Source of the DNA: a bacterium HR10 | GTDB lineage: Bacteria; Acidobacteriota; Blastocatellia; HR10 | Length of the DNA stretch: 64,000 nucleotides | Direction: 5' to 3' | Assembly: GCA_002923315.1 (NCBI GenBank) | Contig: BEHM01000001.1 | Span: 120,506-184,505 of the forward strand | In this document: positions 52,642 through 60,601 of the stretch, piece after piece | How the letters are laid out: each line of letters starts with the position of its first letter | Position numbering within the stretch: position 1 is the stretch's first letter | Translations under genes and position numbers: made by a program | The notes under the pieces: generated by a model | Seen by the model: the letters and a program-made list of their open reading frames with translations, nothing else | What the model was told of the DNA's origin: nothing | The model's database searches: none

Positions 52642-53016
52642 ATGAGGCGAGTGATCGCATGGAGTGTCGCGCTTTCCCTGATCGTCCCATTTGTCAGCTT
52701 GTGGGCTCAAGAGCAAAAAGCCGGGCAGGCACCGGCGCCGAAAGCGGCAGCGCGTCCGGCGCTCAAGACCCATTCCGGTGAGGTCGTCTCCGTCGACACG
52801 GCGAAGAACCAGATCGTGATCAAGCAGCGGACGGGCAAGGAGATGACGCTGGAGGTCGCCCCGGACGCTCGGATCACGAAGGCGCGTCAGACGATCACCT
52901 TGAGTGATGTGAAGCCGGGCGATCGCGTGACCACGCGCTGCGATGAATCTGGCGGCAAGTGCCTGCTCAAGTCCATCCGCGTCCAGGTGGCCCGAGCGGC
53001 CGCTCGGACATCGTGA
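52642..53016 (+). CDS. Small secreted beta-rich protein of unknown function
   Basis: 124 residues. A signal peptide (VIAWSVALSLIVPFVSLWA, cleavage near AQEQ) is followed by an Ala/Pro/Lys linker and a compact beta domain (HSGEVVSVDTAKNQIVIKQ, then LSDVKPGDRVTTRC) resembling DUF5666-type OB folds. Two cysteines (CDESGGKC) may form a disulfide. ATG follows GAGGAGGGATGGAGCC. Its own promoter and a downstream hairpin make it a single-gene unit. Confidence 0.75.
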   Translation: MRRVIAWSVALSLIVPFVSLWAQEQKAGQAPAPKAAARPALKTHSGEVVSVDTAKNQIVIKQRTGKEMTLEVAPDARITKARQTITLSDVKPGDRVTTRCDESGGKCLLKSIRVQVARAAARTS

Positions 53017-53037
53017 GGATTCCCGCTAATGGGGCGA

Positions 53038-53091
53038 CTCTCGTCGGGGAGATGATCCGGATCCGACGAGGGTCGTCCTGTGTTTATTTTT
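53038..53091 (+). terminator. Probable terminator after the small secreted protein gene
   Basis: Stem CTCGTCGG / CCGACGAG (53040-53047, 53063-53070), extendable by two pairs, loop 15 bases. A T-rich tract (TGTTTATTTTT) begins 10 bases after the stem, somewhat far for an efficient terminator. Confidence 0.45.
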
Positions 53092-53150
53092 GAGGCTCTC
53101 TGTAGCGGCTTCGCGATCCGAACGATCGCGCCAGGTGGAGGCGATGCCCC

Positions 53151-54695
53151 ATGCTCTTCAAGGTCGTGAGCGCGGCCACGCTTGGCATTGATGCTTATCT
53201 GGTGGAGGTCGAGGTGGATCTCTCTCCTCGGGCAGGGGATCAAGCCGGATCAGCCTTCATCATGGTGGGCTTGCCGGATGCTGCCGTTCGGGAGAGTCGC
53301 GAGCGCATTCGCGCGGCGATTCAAAATTGCGGGTTCTTCTTCCCCATTCATCGCGTCACGGTGAATCTCGCGCCGGCGGACATCAAGAAAGAGGGGTCGA
53401 GCTTTGATCTGCCGATCGCCGTAGGCATTCTCGGCGCGAACGGATATCTGGAGGGGGTGAGCCTCGAGGATGCGCTCTTTGTGGGAGAACTCTCCCTGGA
53501 TGGTCGCCTCCGACCGATTCGCGGAGCCTTGCCCATCGCCGTGGCCGCGCGAGCGCGCTGTATTCGACGCCTGTTCGTGCCGGAGGAGAATGCGCGCGAG
53601 GCGGCCGTCGTCGAGGGGGTTGACGTGTACCCGGTGCGGACGCTCCCGGATCTTGTTCGGATGCTCACCGGGCAGACCTCGGCCGCTCCCCTGAAGCTCT
53701 CTCCCGGCGAGTTCTTGAGGGAGATCAATCGGTATCCTGTTGATTTCAGCGAGGTGAAGGGGCAACTGGCGGCCAAGCGCGCCATCGAGGTCGCGTGCGC
53801 CGGCGGGCACAACATCTTGATGATCGGTCCGCCGGGGAGCGGCAAGACGATGCTCGCCAAGCGGATTCCGACGATCCTGCCGCCGCTCACCTTCGAGGAA
53901 GCCATCGAGGTCACCAAGATTCACAGTGTCGCGGGATTGACCGAAGAGCGCGGTCTTGTGGTGACCCGACCATTTCGCGCCCCGCATCACACGATCAGCG
54001 ATGCGGGGCTGATCGGTGGCGGCGCTATTCCCAGACCGGGGGAAGTCAGCCTCGCCCATCACGGCGTCCTCTTCTTGGATGAGCTGCCGGAGTTCGATCG
54101 CAATGTGCTCGAAGTCTTGCGGCAACCGCTGGAGGACGGGCGCGTGACGATCTCTCGCGCGGCGATGTCCTTGACGTTCCCCGCGCGGTTCATGCTGGTG
54201 GCGGCGATGAATCCCTGCCCGTGCGGATATTGGGGGTCGCGCGTGCGACAGTGCACATGCACACCGGCCATGGTCCAGCGTTACGTCTCGAAGATCTCCG
54301 GGCCGCTTCTGGACCGCATAGACATTCACATCGAGGTCCCGGCGGTGCGATTTCGGGAGCTTGCCGATGGCGCTGCCGGTGAAACCTCTCAGACCGTTCG
54401 GGAGCGCGTCATTCGTGCGCGCGAGCGGCAGGTGCGCCGCTACGTGGCCGATGGGATTTACTGCAATGCGCAGATGACGCCCCGGCTGATCCGCACCTAC
54501 TGTCGGCTGGATGAATCGGCCGAGCGCCTCCTGGAACAAGCCGTCTCTCGGTTGGGGCTGTCCGCCCGCGCCTACGATCGCATCCTGAAGGTAAGCCGCA
54601 CGATCGCCGATCTCGAAGAGAGCGACGTCATCCGACCGCATCATATCTCCGAGGCGATTCAGTATCGCAGTCTCGATCGCGCGTATTGGATGTGA
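53151..54695 (+). CDS. comM: ComM/YifB-type Mg-chelatase-like AAA+ ATPase
   Basis: 514 residues. N-terminal Lon-protease-like fold ([43 protein letters not shown]), then the AAA+ core: Walker [35 protein letters not shown], Walker [15 protein letters not shown] small Cys-containing loop ([21 protein letters not shown]) and the C-terminal helical domain follow. ComM is a helicase that extends branch migration during natural transformation. ATG at 53151 behind GGTGGAGG. It is convergent with the MFS gene, 3 bases apart. A comEA-like gene lies 2.3 kb away. Confidence 0.94.
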   Translation: MLFKVVSAATLGIDAYLVEVEVDLSPRAGDQAGSAFIMVGLPDAAVRESRERIRAAIQNCGFFFPIHRVTVNLAPADIKKEGSSFDLPIAVGILGANGYLEGVSLEDALFVGELSLDGRLRPIRGALPIAVAARARCIRRLFVPEENAREAAVVEGVDVYPVRTLPDLVRMLTGQTSAAPLKLSPGEFLREINRYPVDFSEVKGQLAAKRAIEVACAGGHNILMIGPPGSGKTMLAKRIPTILPPLTFEEAIEVTKIHSVAGLTEERGLVVTRPFRAPHHTISDAGLIGGGAIPRPGEVSLAHHGVLFLDELPEFDRNVLEVLRQPLEDGRVTISRAAMSLTFPARFMLVAAMNPCPCGYWGSRVRQCTCTPAMVQRYVSKISGPLLDRIDIHIEVPAVRFRELADGAAGETSQTVRERVIRARERQVRRYVADGIYCNAQMTPRLIRTYCRLDESAERLLEQAVSRLGLSARAYDRILKVSRTIADLEESDVIRPHHISEAIQYRSLDRAYWM

Positions 54696-54698
54696 GCC

Positions 54699-55898
54699 TC
54701 ATCGGGCCGGGTATGGGGAAGTCGCGCGAGAGGAAAGGGCGAGAGCGCGACCCTCGGGGATCCACAGGGCGAGGAAAGACGTCGCGAAGGGAAAGGCCGC
54801 CATCGCCGCGAGCACGCCCTCGAATCCGAACATTCGGGTGAGGGGTTCACAGAGTGCCGGGGCCATCGAGCCGACTCCCCATGCGAATCCCATCATCAGC
54901 GCGGAGACGGTCGAGGTCTCCCGTGGGGCCAGCTCCTGGGCCGTGGCGACGTTCACGGGGAAGACCGACATAAGGGCGAACCCTCCGGCGATGAGCGCGG
55001 CCACGCTCAGCGGACCGCGCCCGAGCGCCGCCATGGCGAACAAGAGCGGGATGAGCACACCTGTTCCGAACGTGAGCCATCGGCCGCCGAAGCGTTCGGC
55101 GAAGGCTCCACCGAGAAAGCTCCCGCATGCTCCGGCCAGCAGATACGCCGTCAACAGCCCACCCGTTTCGCGCAAGCCATATCCCCGCTGCGTCAGAATG
55201 AAGGGCATGTAGCTGTTGGTCATCACATACATGGCCGAGCGGGAGACGGTGATGACGTAGAGGAAGAGCATCGGACGCCAGACGCGACGCAGCGTCTCCG
55301 TCAATTCAGCGAGCGCGCGCGACCCCTTCGAGAGTTGTTCGCGCCAGTCGTCGCGAGGGGCATAGCGATACAGCAGGAGAGCCGCCAGCCATCCGAGCGG
55401 CATCAGCAAATAGGTTCGCGTCAGGTCCGTGGCCGCTACGATCGCCGTGATGATCAGGGGACCAAGGGCGAAACCGAGGGTCCCCGAGGACGAGAACGTC
55501 GAGAGCGCGAGCCGGCGCCGATGCGCATGCGTTCGCGCAGCCAGGGCTGCACCCTGCGGGTGAAACGCCCCGTTGCCGATCCCCCCCAAGACGAGGAAGA
55601 GCAGGAGCATCCCATAGGACGTCGCCGTGCCGATGAGCGAGAGGAACGATCCGGCGAGAGCCGGCCCGGCGATGGCGAAGGCGCGGCGCGAGTACCGATC
55701 GGCGAGAAATCCATACACGGGTTGCATGAGCGAGGAGGTGAAGTTCAAGAGCGGCGCGAGCCAGAAGACCTCCGCTTCGCTCAGATGCAGCTTCCGCGCG
55801 ATCAGCGGCAGCAGCGGATAGAGCGTGCTCGTATGCAAGTCGTTCACGAAATGGCCGAATCCGAGGACCAAAAGCGCTCGCCGTCCTTCTCGCGACAT
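54699..55898 (-). CDS. Major facilitator superfamily transporter (fosmidomycin-resistance-like)
   Basis: 399 residues, 12 predicted helices. GFGHFVNDLHTSTLYPLLPLI at the start and GGIGNGAFHPQGAALA are hallmarks of the FSR subgroup of efflux proteins; FLADRYSRR is the MFS loop 2-3 motif. The substrate is unknown. ATG at 55898 follows GGAGG with 5 bases between. It is 13 bases downstream of the amidotransferase gene and probably co-transcribed with it. Confidence 0.88.
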   Translation of the reverse strand: MSREGRRALLVLGFGHFVNDLHTSTLYPLLPLIARKLHLSEAEVFWLAPLLNFTSSLMQPVYGFLADRYSRRAFAIAGPALAGSFLSLIGTATSYGMLLLFLVLGGIGNGAFHPQGAALAARTHAHRRRLALSTFSSSGTLGFALGPLIITAIVAATDLTRTYLLMPLGWLAALLLYRYAPRDDWREQLSKGSRALAELTETLRRVWRPMLFLYVITVSRSAMYVMTNSYMPFILTQRGYGLRETGGLLTAYLLAGACGSFLGGAFAERFGGRWLTFGTGVLIPLLFAMAALGRGPLSVAALIAGGFALMSVFPVNVATAQELAPRETSTVSALMMGFAWGVGSMAPALCEPLTRMFGFEGVLAAMAAFPFATSFLALWIPEGRALALSSRATSPYPAR

Positions 55899-55911
55899 GT
55901 GGGCCTCCGCG

Positions 55912-56637
55912 TCATGAGGCTCGTCTGGCCGCCGCATGCAGGAAGTGCTCGAAGATCGCCCGGGAGAAGGCGTCCGAGGCGAACGTCAGCTCCGGGTGCC
56001 ATTGGACGCCGAGGATGAACAGCTCCGGTCGCGTATTGAGCAGGGCCTCGATGATCCCGTCCTCGCTCCAGGCGATCGGCGTCAGATCGCGCCCCACGTC
56101 TCTCACAGCCTGATGGTGGAAGCTGTTGACGTCGGCCATCGTCCCTCCGGCCAGATGGGCGAGGAGCGTCCCCGCCGCGATGCGGATGCGATGGATGGGA
56201 TGCTCCCCGGGCGCGCCTGGTTCATGCCGCACGGCCCCCTCCCGCTCCGAGGCGATATCCTGATAGAGCGTGCCACCCCGAAAGACGTTGAGCACTTGCA
56301 TCCCGTAACAGATGGCGAGTACAGGTCGGCGATAGACCTCCGCGGCCTCAAGAAGCAACCAATCGGTCTGATCGCGTTCCGGCAGCACCGACCTCAAACG
56401 CGCATGCGGAGAGTGCCCATATCGGCGGGGGTCCACGTCGCTGTGGCTTCCACTGAGGAGCACCCCGTCGCATCGCTCCACCAAATCGAAGAGGAGAGCG
56501 CGATCCGGCAGCAGGGGGACGAGGATCGGAATACCACCGGCTGCGCGCACCGCCTCCGCATATGAGCGCTCCAGGTAAAAATGCGCCCGCCTCGGATGGC
56601 TCCGCATCGAGATGGCGATCAACGGCCTCCTCATCAT
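55912..56637 (-). CDS. Class I glutamine amidotransferase-like (gamma-glutamyl-GABA hydrolase type)
   Basis: 241 residues. Catalytic triad: Cys in ILAICYGMQVLNVFRGG, then His and Glu in GVQWHPE; VNSFHHQAV and YLERSYAEAVRAAGG are typical of the PuuD/peptidase C26 group, which hydrolyses gamma-glutamyl bonds. ATG at 56637 follows GTGGGGAGGGGG; the next codon is also ATG. No putrescine pathway genes are adjacent. Confidence 0.88.
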   Translation of the reverse strand: MMRRPLIAISMRSHPRRAHFYLERSYAEAVRAAGGIPILVPLLPDRALLFDLVERCDGVLLSGSHSDVDPRRYGHSPHARLRSVLPERDQTDWLLLEAAEVYRRPVLAICYGMQVLNVFRGGTLYQDIASEREGAVRHEPGAPGEHPIHRIRIAAGTLLAHLAGGTMADVNSFHHQAVRDVGRDLTPIAWSEDGIIEALLNTRPELFILGVQWHPELTFASDAFSRAIFEHFLHAAARRAS

Positions 56638-56746
56638 CCCCCTCCCCACATGAAAGGGCGCTCGCGCGAAAGTTCTTCAGTTTAACGGGGGAGGCATGTG
56701 CATGTCAAAGCATGGTCTTCGCCTCATCGCGCGCCGCGGGGTGTGC

Positions 56747-56752
56747 TAACAT
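56747..56752 (+). promoter_or_regulatory. -10 box of a leaderless transcript (89-codon gene)
   Basis: TAACAT with 8 bases to ATG 56761, the same spacing as other leaderless starts in the window. Confidence 0.45.
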
Positions 56753-56760
56753 GAAGAGGC

Positions 56761-57030
56761 ATGAAGATCGCCGTAGTCTGCTTCTCCGTCGCAGGGATCG
56801 GCGCGATCGAGGCTCCGGCCCTCGCGGCCGGACGCCTGGTCGTCTGCGCGCGTGTGAGGCGGATGGAGCGCCTCGTCAAACCCGGTCGAAACAAGAGGCT
56901 CTCCGAGTGCGGGGGCGCGCGCGATGTGACGGCTCCGCGCCGCCGGATCGTCGAGCGCCCCGATGTCTGGCGACAGCTTCGGAGCGCTTCCGGCTCGGTG
57001 AAATCCTTTGCGGAGGTGGTGCGCGCCTAA
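56761..57030 (+). CDS. Small protein of unknown function upstream of the comEA-like gene
   Basis: 89 residues starting MKIAVVCFSVAGIG and ending FAEVVRA. The middle is basic (MERLVKPGRNKR, APRRRIVERPDVWRQL). No family recognised. Support for a real gene: a -10 box 8 bases before the ATG, and a TAATG overlap with the following gene, which has no close ribosome-binding site and so seems to depend on translation of this frame. Confidence 0.5.
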   Translation: MKIAVVCFSVAGIGAIEAPALAAGRLVVCARVRRMERLVKPGRNKRLSECGGARDVTAPRRRIVERPDVWRQLRSASGSVKSFAEVVRA

Positions 57031-57461
57031 TGAGGCGTGCTCTCAGGAGCGCGTGGAGCGTCATCGTCATCATCGCTCGGCGCGCGCGTCGGAAGATCGG
57101 TGAGACCGAATGGCGCGAATCACTGGCGCGCGGCCTCAAGGGCGCCAGCGCAGTGGGGCTCATCGTCATGTTGGCGTTCACACTCGCGCGTTTTCGCAAG
57201 TGGAGGGAAGAGCGCGCGATCCGCGAGCAGCGAACATTCATCGAGCGAGTGTGTTCGCCTGGGAAGGCGAACCTGAATCGGGCGACGCCGGTGGAGCTGC
57301 AGGCCATTCGAGGTATTGGTCCTGTTCTGGCGCAGGAGATCGTGCGCTATCGAGAACGACACGGCCCGTTCCATCGCGTGGAGGAGCTGCTGGTCCTGCG
57401 CGGCGTTGGCCCGCGAAAGTTGAAGGCGCTCGAGGCGTTCCTCTGCGTGGAGCCGGAGTGA
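57030..57461 (+). CDS. ComEA-like helix-hairpin-helix protein with membrane anchor
   Basis: 143 residues. A basic N-terminus and one membrane helix (ASAVGLIVMLAFTLARF, about 36-52) precede a double helix-hairpin-helix DNA-binding domain (NLNRATPVELQAIRGIGPVLAQ, then HRVEELLVLRGVGPRKLKAL). ComEA binds incoming DNA during natural transformation; together with comM nearby this hints at competence, but HhH proteins of this kind have other roles. Starts in a TAATG overlap with the upstream small gene. Confidence 0.8.
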   Translation: MRRALRSAWSVIVIIARRARRKIGETEWRESLARGLKGASAVGLIVMLAFTLARFRKWREERAIREQRTFIERVCSPGKANLNRATPVELQAIRGIGPVLAQEIVRYRERHGPFHRVEELLVLRGVGPRKLKALEAFLCVEPE

Positions 57462-57481
57462 GGGGGGGATCGCGTCACCCG

Positions 57482-57510
57482 TTGACGGATCGGCGGGCGG
57501 ACAGTAGCAT
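57482..57510 (+). promoter_or_regulatory. Promoter of a leaderless mpl transcript
   Basis: TTGACG (57482-57487), 17 bp, TAGCAT (57505-57510), then 9 bases to the mpl ATG. The best complete example of the leaderless arrangement. Confidence 0.65.
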
Positions 57511-57519
57511 TGAGGCCCT

Positions 57520-58950
57520 ATGCGCGCGCGCCACTATCACCTGATCGGGATCGGCGGGACGGCCATGGCGGGCTTGGCGGGGCTCCTGCTGGCCAAGGGA
57601 TATCGGGTCACGGGATCGGATCAGGACATCTACCCGCCGATGTCGGAGCTGCTCGAGCGCCTGGGGGTCCCCGTCTTCCGGGGATACCGGCCGGAGCATC
57701 TGCAGCCCCATCCGGATCGCGTCGTCATCGGCAATGCCCTCTCGCGCGGGAATCCGGAGATCGAATATGTGCTCGACGCGAAGTTGCACTATGTCTCTCT
57801 GCCTGAGGTCCTCAAGGAGGAGTTCATCCGCGGTCGGCATTCGGTGGTGATCGCGGGAACGCATGGCAAGACGACGACGACCTCGCTCATGGCGTGGGCG
57901 CTCGAACAGGGCGGGTTGCGCCCGAGCTTCCTCATCGGCGGCATCGCCGAAAATTTCGGGACGAATTTCCGCTGGACCGAGAGCGCGCACTTCGTCATCG
58001 AGGGGGATGAATACGATACGGCGTTCTTCGACAAAGGACCGAAGTTCCTGCACTATCTACCGGATACCGTGATCCTGAACGCCATCGAGTTCGATCACGC
58101 GGACATCTATGCAGATCTGGAGGCGGTGAAGACGGCCTTTCGGCGATTGATCAACATCATCCCGCGACGCGGGCGCGTGATCGCCGATTTCGATTCCCCG
58201 GTCGTGCGCGAGGTCGTGGCCGGCGCATGGTGTCCGGTCCATTCGTTCGGCACGACGCTGGAGGCGGAGTGGCGCGCCGTGGGCATCCACCAGGATGAGC
58301 GAGGCACCGTGTTCGAGGTGCGGCATGGCGATCGCTCTCTCGGCGAATTCGTCACGCCATTGATCGGCACCTTCAATGTGCGCAATTGTCTAGCCGTCAT
58401 CGCGGCGGCCACGTTGCTCGGCGTCGAGCGCGAGGCGCTCGCTCGCGCTCTGGCCAGCTTCCGCAGCGTCCGACGTCGCATGGAGGTGAAGGCGGAGGTC
58501 GCCGGGATCACCCTCATTGACGACTTCGCGCATCATCCGACGGCCGTGCGCGTCACGCTGGAGGCGCTTCGGCAGCGATATCCCGATCGGCGGCTCATCG
58601 CCGTCTTCGAGCCGCGATCGCGGACCTCGCGCCTTCGGATCATGCAACGCGCCTTTGAGGACGCCTTGCTCTTAGCCGATGTCGCCCTCATCGGTCCGGT
58701 ATTTCGCCCCGAAGTGGTCCCGGAAGACGCGCGGCTCTCTCCGCCGGAGCTGGCGCGCGCGCTTCGAGAGCGAGGACGTTCGGCTCACGCCTTCTCCTCC
58801 GTTGAGGAGATCGTCCGGCACCTCAGTTCGCGACTCACCTCTGGGGACGTCGTCGTCGTCTTCTCCAATGGAGATTTCGGAGGGATTCACGAGAAGCTCA
58901 TTCGCGAGCTGCGACATCGCGAGGGGGCGACGACGCGAGAAGCATCGTGA
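57520..58950 (+). CDS. mpl: UDP-MurNAc:L-alanyl-gamma-D-glutamyl-meso-diaminopimelate ligase (murein recycling)
   Basis: 476 residues, Mur ligase family. N-terminal Rossmann part GIGGTAMAGLAGLL; ATP site AGTHGKTTTTSLMAW; the stretch YDTAFFDKGPKFLHY is the Mpl mark that separates it from MurC. Later FAHHPTAVRVTLEAL is conserved. It rejoins the recycled tripeptide to UDP-MurNAc, implying diaminopimelate peptidoglycan and a recycling pathway. Its 3' end overlaps rlmN on the other strand by 53 bases. Confidence 0.94.
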   Translation: MRARHYHLIGIGGTAMAGLAGLLLAKGYRVTGSDQDIYPPMSELLERLGVPVFRGYRPEHLQPHPDRVVIGNALSRGNPEIEYVLDAKLHYVSLPEVLKEEFIRGRHSVVIAGTHGKTTTTSLMAWALEQGGLRPSFLIGGIAENFGTNFRWTESAHFVIEGDEYDTAFFDKGPKFLHYLPDTVILNAIEFDHADIYADLEAVKTAFRRLINIIPRRGRVIADFDSPVVREVVAGAWCPVHSFGTTLEAEWRAVGIHQDERGTVFEVRHGDRSLGEFVTPLIGTFNVRNCLAVIAAATLLGVEREALARALASFRSVRRRMEVKAEVAGITLIDDFAHHPTAVRVTLEALRQRYPDRRLIAVFEPRSRTSRLRIMQRAFEDALLLADVALIGPVFRPEVVPEDARLSPPELARALRERGRSAHAFSSVEEIVRHLSSRLTSGDVVVVFSNGDFGGIHEKLIRELRHREGATTREAS

Positions 58951-59995
58951 GGTCCTCTCGTCGCCGAGCGGCGAGCTGTCCACACGCGGCGGCGATCTCG
59001 CGGCCTCGAGGGTGGCGGATGAACGTCGGGATCCCAGCATCGCGCAAGATGTGTTGGAACCGCAGGACGCGCTCCTCCGGCGAGGCGGCGAAGGGCAGCT
59101 CGGGAGCCGGATTGTGCGGGATCAGATTCACTTTCGCGCGAATCCCCCGGAGCCATCGCACGAGCCGCCGGGCATCCTCCTCACGATCGTTGACGTCGTC
59201 CAGCATCACGTACTCGAAGGAGATCCACTCATTCCGTCGGAGCGGATACGCGCGACATGCGGCCTGGAGCTCTTCGAGCGGCCACCGCCGATTGATCGGC
59301 ATGAGCCGATCGCGCAGCGCGTTCGTCGTCGCCGAGAGCGAGATGGCCAGTTCCGGGCGAATGGGTTCGTGCGCGAGGCGCCGAATCCCAGGGACGACGC
59401 CCGCTGTCGAGAGGGTGATCCGCCGTTGAGAGATGTTCATTCCTCGCGGTTCGCAGAAGAGCCGGATCGCTTTCAGAACGTTCTCGTAATTCAGGAGCGG
59501 CTCGCCCATCCCCATGAGGACGAGATTGACACCCCGCTCCGGCCTCCCCCCCGGACCGTAGATGTCATTGAGGATGAGCCACACTTGAGCCACGATCTCT
59601 CCGGCTTCCAGATTTCGCCTCAGGCCCAACCGAGCCGTCATGCAGAAGGTGCAGGCCAAGGGGCAGCCAGCCTGCGTCGAGAGGCAGATCGTATCGGCAT
59701 AGGGTTCGGGGAGCCACACCGACTCGACGAGCACCCCATCCCGCAGCCGCAACAGGTAGCGCCGCGTGCCATCGCTCGCGCGGAAGACGTCGGCGATCTC
59801 GACGTCGGTGATGACGAACGCCTCGCTGAGCGCCGCCCGAAGCGATGCGGGCAGATCGGTCGCCGCCTGCAGCTCTGTGATGCGCCGCCGATAGAGCGCC
59901 TCGAAGAGCTGATGCGCCCGGTACGGCTTCGGATCGCGCGCCTTGAGGAGCTCTTTCAGCTCGCCTCGCGTTCGCCCAAGAAGCGCCTCCCTCAC
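58898..59995 (-). CDS. rlmN: 23S rRNA (A2503-C2) / tRNA (A37-C2) methyltransferase RlmN
   Basis: 365-residue radical SAM enzyme. The cluster motif CPLACTFC is near residue 110; LMGMGEPLLNYENV, ITLSTAGVVPGI and NLIPHNPAPE are typical. The C-terminal Cys used for methyl transfer is in EIAAACGQL. The start is GTG 59995, 8 bases after a perfect TATAAT, with no ribosome-binding site: a clear leaderless candidate. Divergent from the small membrane protein genes. Confidence 0.95.
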   Translation of the reverse strand: MREALLGRTRGELKELLKARDPKPYRAHQLFEALYRRRITELQAATDLPASLRAALSEAFVITDVEIADVFRASDGTRRYLLRLRDGVLVESVWLPEPYADTICLSTQAGCPLACTFCMTARLGLRRNLEAGEIVAQVWLILNDIYGPGGRPERGVNLVLMGMGEPLLNYENVLKAIRLFCEPRGMNISQRRITLSTAGVVPGIRRLAHEPIRPELAISLSATTNALRDRLMPINRRWPLEELQAACRAYPLRRNEWISFEYVMLDDVNDREEDARRLVRWLRGIRAKVNLIPHNPAPELPFAASPEERVLRFQHILRDAGIPTFIRHPRGREIAAACGQLAARRREDLTMLLASSPPRDVAARE

Positions 59996-60003
59996 ATCAC
60001 CGC

Positions 60004-60033
60004 ATTATAGCAGCCATTGCGGTGGGGCCCCAA
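60004..60033 (-). promoter_or_regulatory. Promoter of a leaderless rlmN transcript
   Basis: Minus strand TTGGGG (60028-60033), 18 bp, TATAAT (60004-60009), 8 bases to GTG 59995. Confidence 0.6.
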
Positions 60034-60102
60034 CGGTCGTGCGGAAGCTCACGAGCTGCCCCATCTCCCCCGAGACGAGAAAAAGCGCATGCGATTTTTT
60101 CC

Positions 60103-60131
60103 TTGACAACGCCAGGGACTCTCTGTATACT
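60103..60131 (+). promoter_or_regulatory. Strong promoter of the tandem small membrane protein genes
   Basis: TTGACA (60103-60108), 17 bp, TATACT (60126-60131), preceded by an A/T-rich stretch. Among the best consensus matches in the window. Confidence 0.8.
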
Positions 60132-60173
60132 CCGGACCGATGTTGAATCTCGATCTTGCAAAGGAGAGGTGAT

Positions 60174-60281
60174 ATGCGCGAAAGAGGACAGCTCGATACG
60201 CTCACGCTCGTGCTCGTGATGGCGTTTGTGATCTTGTTCCTGTTCCTGTTCCTGCTGCTTGGAGGAGGCGGCGGAGCCTAA
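60174..60281 (+). CDS. 35-residue single-helix membrane protein, copy 1
   Basis: ATG at 60174 behind AAAGGAGAGGTGAT, an excellent ribosome-binding site. The product starts MRERGQLDTLTLVLV, continues as one very hydrophobic Leu/Phe helix and ends in LLLGGGGGA. The positive N-terminus suggests N-in topology. A homologous 37-codon gene lies 89 bases downstream. A near-consensus promoter and matched start signals argue strongly for a real, well-expressed gene. I know no family for it; a small subunit of a membrane complex or a regulatory micro-protein is possible. Confidence 0.75.
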   Translation: MRERGQLDTLTLVLVMAFVILFLFLFLLLGGGGGA

Positions 60282-60298
60282 GCGCCTTCTGAGCAGAG

Positions 60299-60335
60299 AT
60301 CCCCTGTGGTATCGCTCTGGCGAGACGCAGGGGAT
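60299..60335 (+). terminator. Hairpin between the two small membrane protein genes
   Basis: ATCCCCTG (60299-60306) pairs with CAGGGGAT (60328-60335), perfect 8 bp with a 21-base loop that can fold further. Only a weak T-rich tail follows, so it may act as a partial terminator or processing site. Confidence 0.45.
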
Positions 60336-60370
60336 GTCTTGGCCTCATCTTAATTAGGGAGGAGTAGGCG

Positions 60371-60484
60371 ATGCGCGAGAGAGGTCAGATGGATACGACG
60401 ACCCTGTTGGTGCTTGTGATCTTTTTGGTGCTGTTCCTCTTTGTGTTCCTGCTGCTTGGCATGCCTCCGGCTCCGGCTCCGTAG
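60371..60484 (+). CDS. 37-residue single-helix membrane protein, copy 2
   Basis: ATG at 60371 behind AGGGAGGAGTAGGCG. It starts MRERGQMDTTTLLVLV, has one hydrophobic helix and ends LLLGMPPAPAP. It shares MRERGQ, the following D-T and the LLLG at the end of the helix with copy 1, while the tail is Pro/Ala instead of Gly. The arrangement is a recent-looking tandem duplication kept under selection for the N-terminus. A strong terminator follows. Confidence 0.75.
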   Translation: MRERGQMDTTTLLVLVIFLVLFLFVFLLLGMPPAPAP

Positions 60485-60509
60485 GGGGAGCTGGAGGAGC
60501 TTCCTGTAT

Positions 60510-60552
60510 CCCCACCGGTCCCTCCTGCGGGGGGAGGTGGGGTTTTCTTTTT
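60510..60552 (+). terminator. Rho-independent terminator after the small membrane protein genes
   Basis: Outer stem CCCCACC / GGTGGGG (60510-60516, 60536-60542) continues inside with C/G-rich pairing, followed by TTTTCTTTTT. Confidence 0.8.
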
Positions 60553-60565
60553 CCCCAGCTGCTGA

Positions 60566-60595
60566 TTGCCTCCTCCGGGACGGTGCGATTAAGAT
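60566..60595 (+). promoter_or_regulatory. Promoter of a leaderless rsmD transcript
   Basis: TTGCCT (60566-60571), 18 bp, TAAGAT (60590-60595), 6 bases before GTG 60602. Confidence 0.5.
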
Positions 60596-60601
60596 GATTC
60601 C

